Source of the DNA: Pseudomonadota bacterium
GTDB lineage: Bacteria; Pseudomonadota; Alphaproteobacteria; Rhizobiales; Hyphomicrobiaceae
NCBI GenBank assembly: GCA_023410905.1
Contig: JAEYPL010000087.1
Location: forward strand, 1 to 6,336
Direction of reading: 5' to 3'
DNA: 6,336 nucleotides
Shown here: positions 5,773-6,336 of the stretch, one piece after another
How positions within the stretch are numbered: the stretch's first letter is position 1
Layout of the letters: every line of letters starts with the position of its first letter
The notes under the pieces: generated by a model
What the model saw: only the letters and a program-made list of their open reading frames with translations
Database searches by the model: none
What the model was told of the DNA's origin: nothing
Translations under genes and position numbers: made by a program

Positions 5773-5779
5773 AGCGCCA
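5761..5779. repeat. Inverted repeat TGGCGC-N7-GCGCCA centred on the -10 box
   Basis: TGGCGC (5761-5766) and GCGCCA (5774-5779) are perfect complements with a 7-bp spacer that contains the CATAAT -10 element. The dyad is placed like a repressor operator: a dimer bound to both halves would cover the -10 and the start point. A further TGGCG follows at 5782-5786, in the same orientation as the left half-site. It could also act as a DNA or RNA hairpin. Confidence 0.45.
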
Positions 5780-5816
5780 ACTGGCGGTCCTATCCGCACA
5801 AAGTACAGGACTTACG

Positions 5817-5963
5817 ATGCCTAGTCTTTTCAGGTTCTTGATGGTGATTGCCGTGCTGTCGGCTGCGACGGCCGGCGGCCTCTATGTGCTATCGGAATTC
5901 TTCGAGCCCGACTCCCGGGAAATCTCGCAGCCCGTTTCGGGCGTGAAAGTACGGCGTGACTAG
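5817..5963 (+). CDS. Small single-helix inner membrane protein, conserved near aroK in Rhizobiales
   Basis: This 48-residue reading frame reads MPSLFRFLMVIAVLSAATAG and continues GLYVLSEFFEPDSREISQ to a TAG at 5961-5963. The ATG at 5817 has AGGA (5807-5810) 6 nt upstream and a strong promoter about 40 nt further up. Residues 4-26 form one membrane helix behind a short basic N-terminus; the tail after FFEPDSRE is short and polar and should face the periplasm. I recall similar tiny proteins with a helix ending in LY.L..F.EP and a short tail beside aroK (often next to xerD) in many Rhizobiales, which supports a real gene, but no function is known to me. The signal is not a cleavable peptide followed by a mature domain, since little remains after the helix. 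The next gene begins 12 nt later, so they are probably co-transcribed. Confidence 0.75.
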   Translation: MPSLFRFLMVIAVLSAATAGGLYVLSEFFEPDSREISQPVSGVKVRRD

Positions 5964-5975
5964 GTGTACCCCGTG

Positions 5976-6336
5976 ATGGCCAGACCGCCCTCCAGGTTGA
6001 CGAAACGGGCGACGGCCATGCTGCTTACCGCGACTCTCGCGACCTGCGGCGTGCTTTCCGGTGTCGGACCATCGGCGGCGCAGGACACGTGGATGCTCTT
6101 CCAGAAAAAGGAACGCCCCGGGCGCGGCGGCGGCATCGATAGCTCCGGTGTTCGCGAAGGTGATCGTCCGCTCGAGCCCCCGGGTGGATCGAGGGTCGCC
6201 CCTCGCTCTCGCGGCGACGAACCTCAAGGCTATGAGGCCAACCCTCGGGCGCCCCGGAGCGCTGCGCCCGTCGCGGTCGAACGACAGGAACTCGCGCCAC
6301 TTGCCGACCCGGAGCCAGAAGCGCCCCTTGCCTCGG
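5976..6336 (+). CDS. N-terminal part of a secreted proline/arginine-rich protein of unknown function
   Basis: The frame is open from the start to the window edge (120 residues seen), so the 3' end is missing. The first 35 residues are a clear signal peptide: basic MARPPSRLTKR, hydrophobic core AMLLTATLATCGVLSGVG, and a likely cleavage after PSAA before QDTW. The LATC sequence is not a proper lipobox because T precedes C. After the short segment WMLFQKKERPGRGGGIDSSG the chain is rich in P, R, G, A and E and looks disordered. GTG codons at 5964 and 5973 and an ATG at 6018 are other possible starts; I chose the ATG at 5976, which has AGGTG (5962-5966) 9 nt upstream. It lies 12 nt after the small membrane gene. 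A Rhizobiales secreted hydrolase with a low-complexity N-terminal linker is possible, but no domain is visible. Confidence 0.65.
   Translation, partial: MARPPSRLTKRATAMLLTATLATCGVLSGVGPSAAQDTWMLFQKKERPGRGGGIDSSGVREGDRPLEPPGGSRVAPRSRGDEPQGYEANPRAPRSAAPVAVERQELAPLADPEPEAPLAS

Larger units (their letters stand above)
5569..5816. other. Divergent intergenic spacer upstream of aroK
   Basis: These 248 bases separate aroK (-) from the small membrane protein gene (+). They hold a good promoter for the + side (5745-5772), an inverted repeat over its -10, a second inverted repeat (5671-5689), and a weak promoter-like pair toward aroK: TTGCAG (complement of 5702-5707), 17 bp, and TTCAAT (complement of 5679-5684), which would start aroK transcription near 5672 with a leader of about 100 nt. 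I see no tRNA, no small gene with a ribosome binding site and no terminator in it. Confidence 0.5.

Noticed and set aside
5569..5799. A 77-residue N-terminal extension of AroK
   Set aside because: The residues are arginine-rich and random-looking, and a clear ribosome binding site precedes the ATG at 5568.
5889..6300. - strand frames opposite the secreted protein (5889-6227 and 6025-6300)
   Set aside because: No ribosome binding site or domain; the + strand frame has a proper signal peptide and operon-like spacing.
1..6336. tRNA, rRNA, CRISPR, insertion sequence or prophage content
   Set aside because: I found no cloverleaf, no regularly spaced repeats, no transposase-like or integrase-like protein and no target-site duplications in the window.

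Overview
The window is GC-rich chromosomal DNA that looks alphaproteobacterial, most likely Hyphomicrobiales (Rhizobiales). The clues are the protein sequences of L35, L20, PheS, AroB and AroK, the overlapping aroK-aroB pair, and a tiny single-helix protein encoded divergently upstream of aroK, an arrangement I associate from memory with that order. Nothing in the base composition, codon use or gene content points to a mobile island, phage, transposon or CRISPR array. The core is housekeeping.

Layout. Positions 1-285 (+) hold the C-terminal end of a small membrane protein. It converges, with a 6-nt gap, on a membrane-anchored TAXI-type solute-binding protein (292-1680, -). A divergent intergenic region (1681-1957) carries a plausible promoter (1808-1836) and a strongly structured leader of about 115 nt in front of rpmI (1958-2158, +), rplT (2212-2577, +) and pheS (2604-3671, +). 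This cluster is unusual in lacking infC directly upstream and pheT directly downstream. pheS converges on aroB (3795-4946, -) across a 123-nt spacer packed with perfect hairpins. aroB is preceded by, and overlaps by 14 nt, aroK (4933-5568, -). A 248-nt divergent spacer then holds two 6-7-6 inverted repeats, each lying over a candidate -10 box. It is followed by a 48-residue single-helix protein (5817-5963, +) and the start of a secreted, proline- and arginine-rich protein that runs off the window (5976-6336, +).

Function. rpmI and rplT encode two proteins of the 50S ribosomal subunit, and pheS encodes the catalytic subunit of phenylalanyl-tRNA synthetase, so the + strand core is a translation operon. 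aroK and aroB encode the fifth and second steps of the shikimate pathway, which supplies chorismate and hence phenylalanine. The two units converge but no shared control is visible in the sequence. The least explained material is the rpmI leader RNA, the hairpin cluster between pheS and aroB, the operator-like dyads upstream of aroK and the small membrane protein, and the TAXI protein with an extra C-terminal membrane anchor and no visible permease.

I see no convincing new multi-gene system. The candidates for novelty are regulatory and structural.
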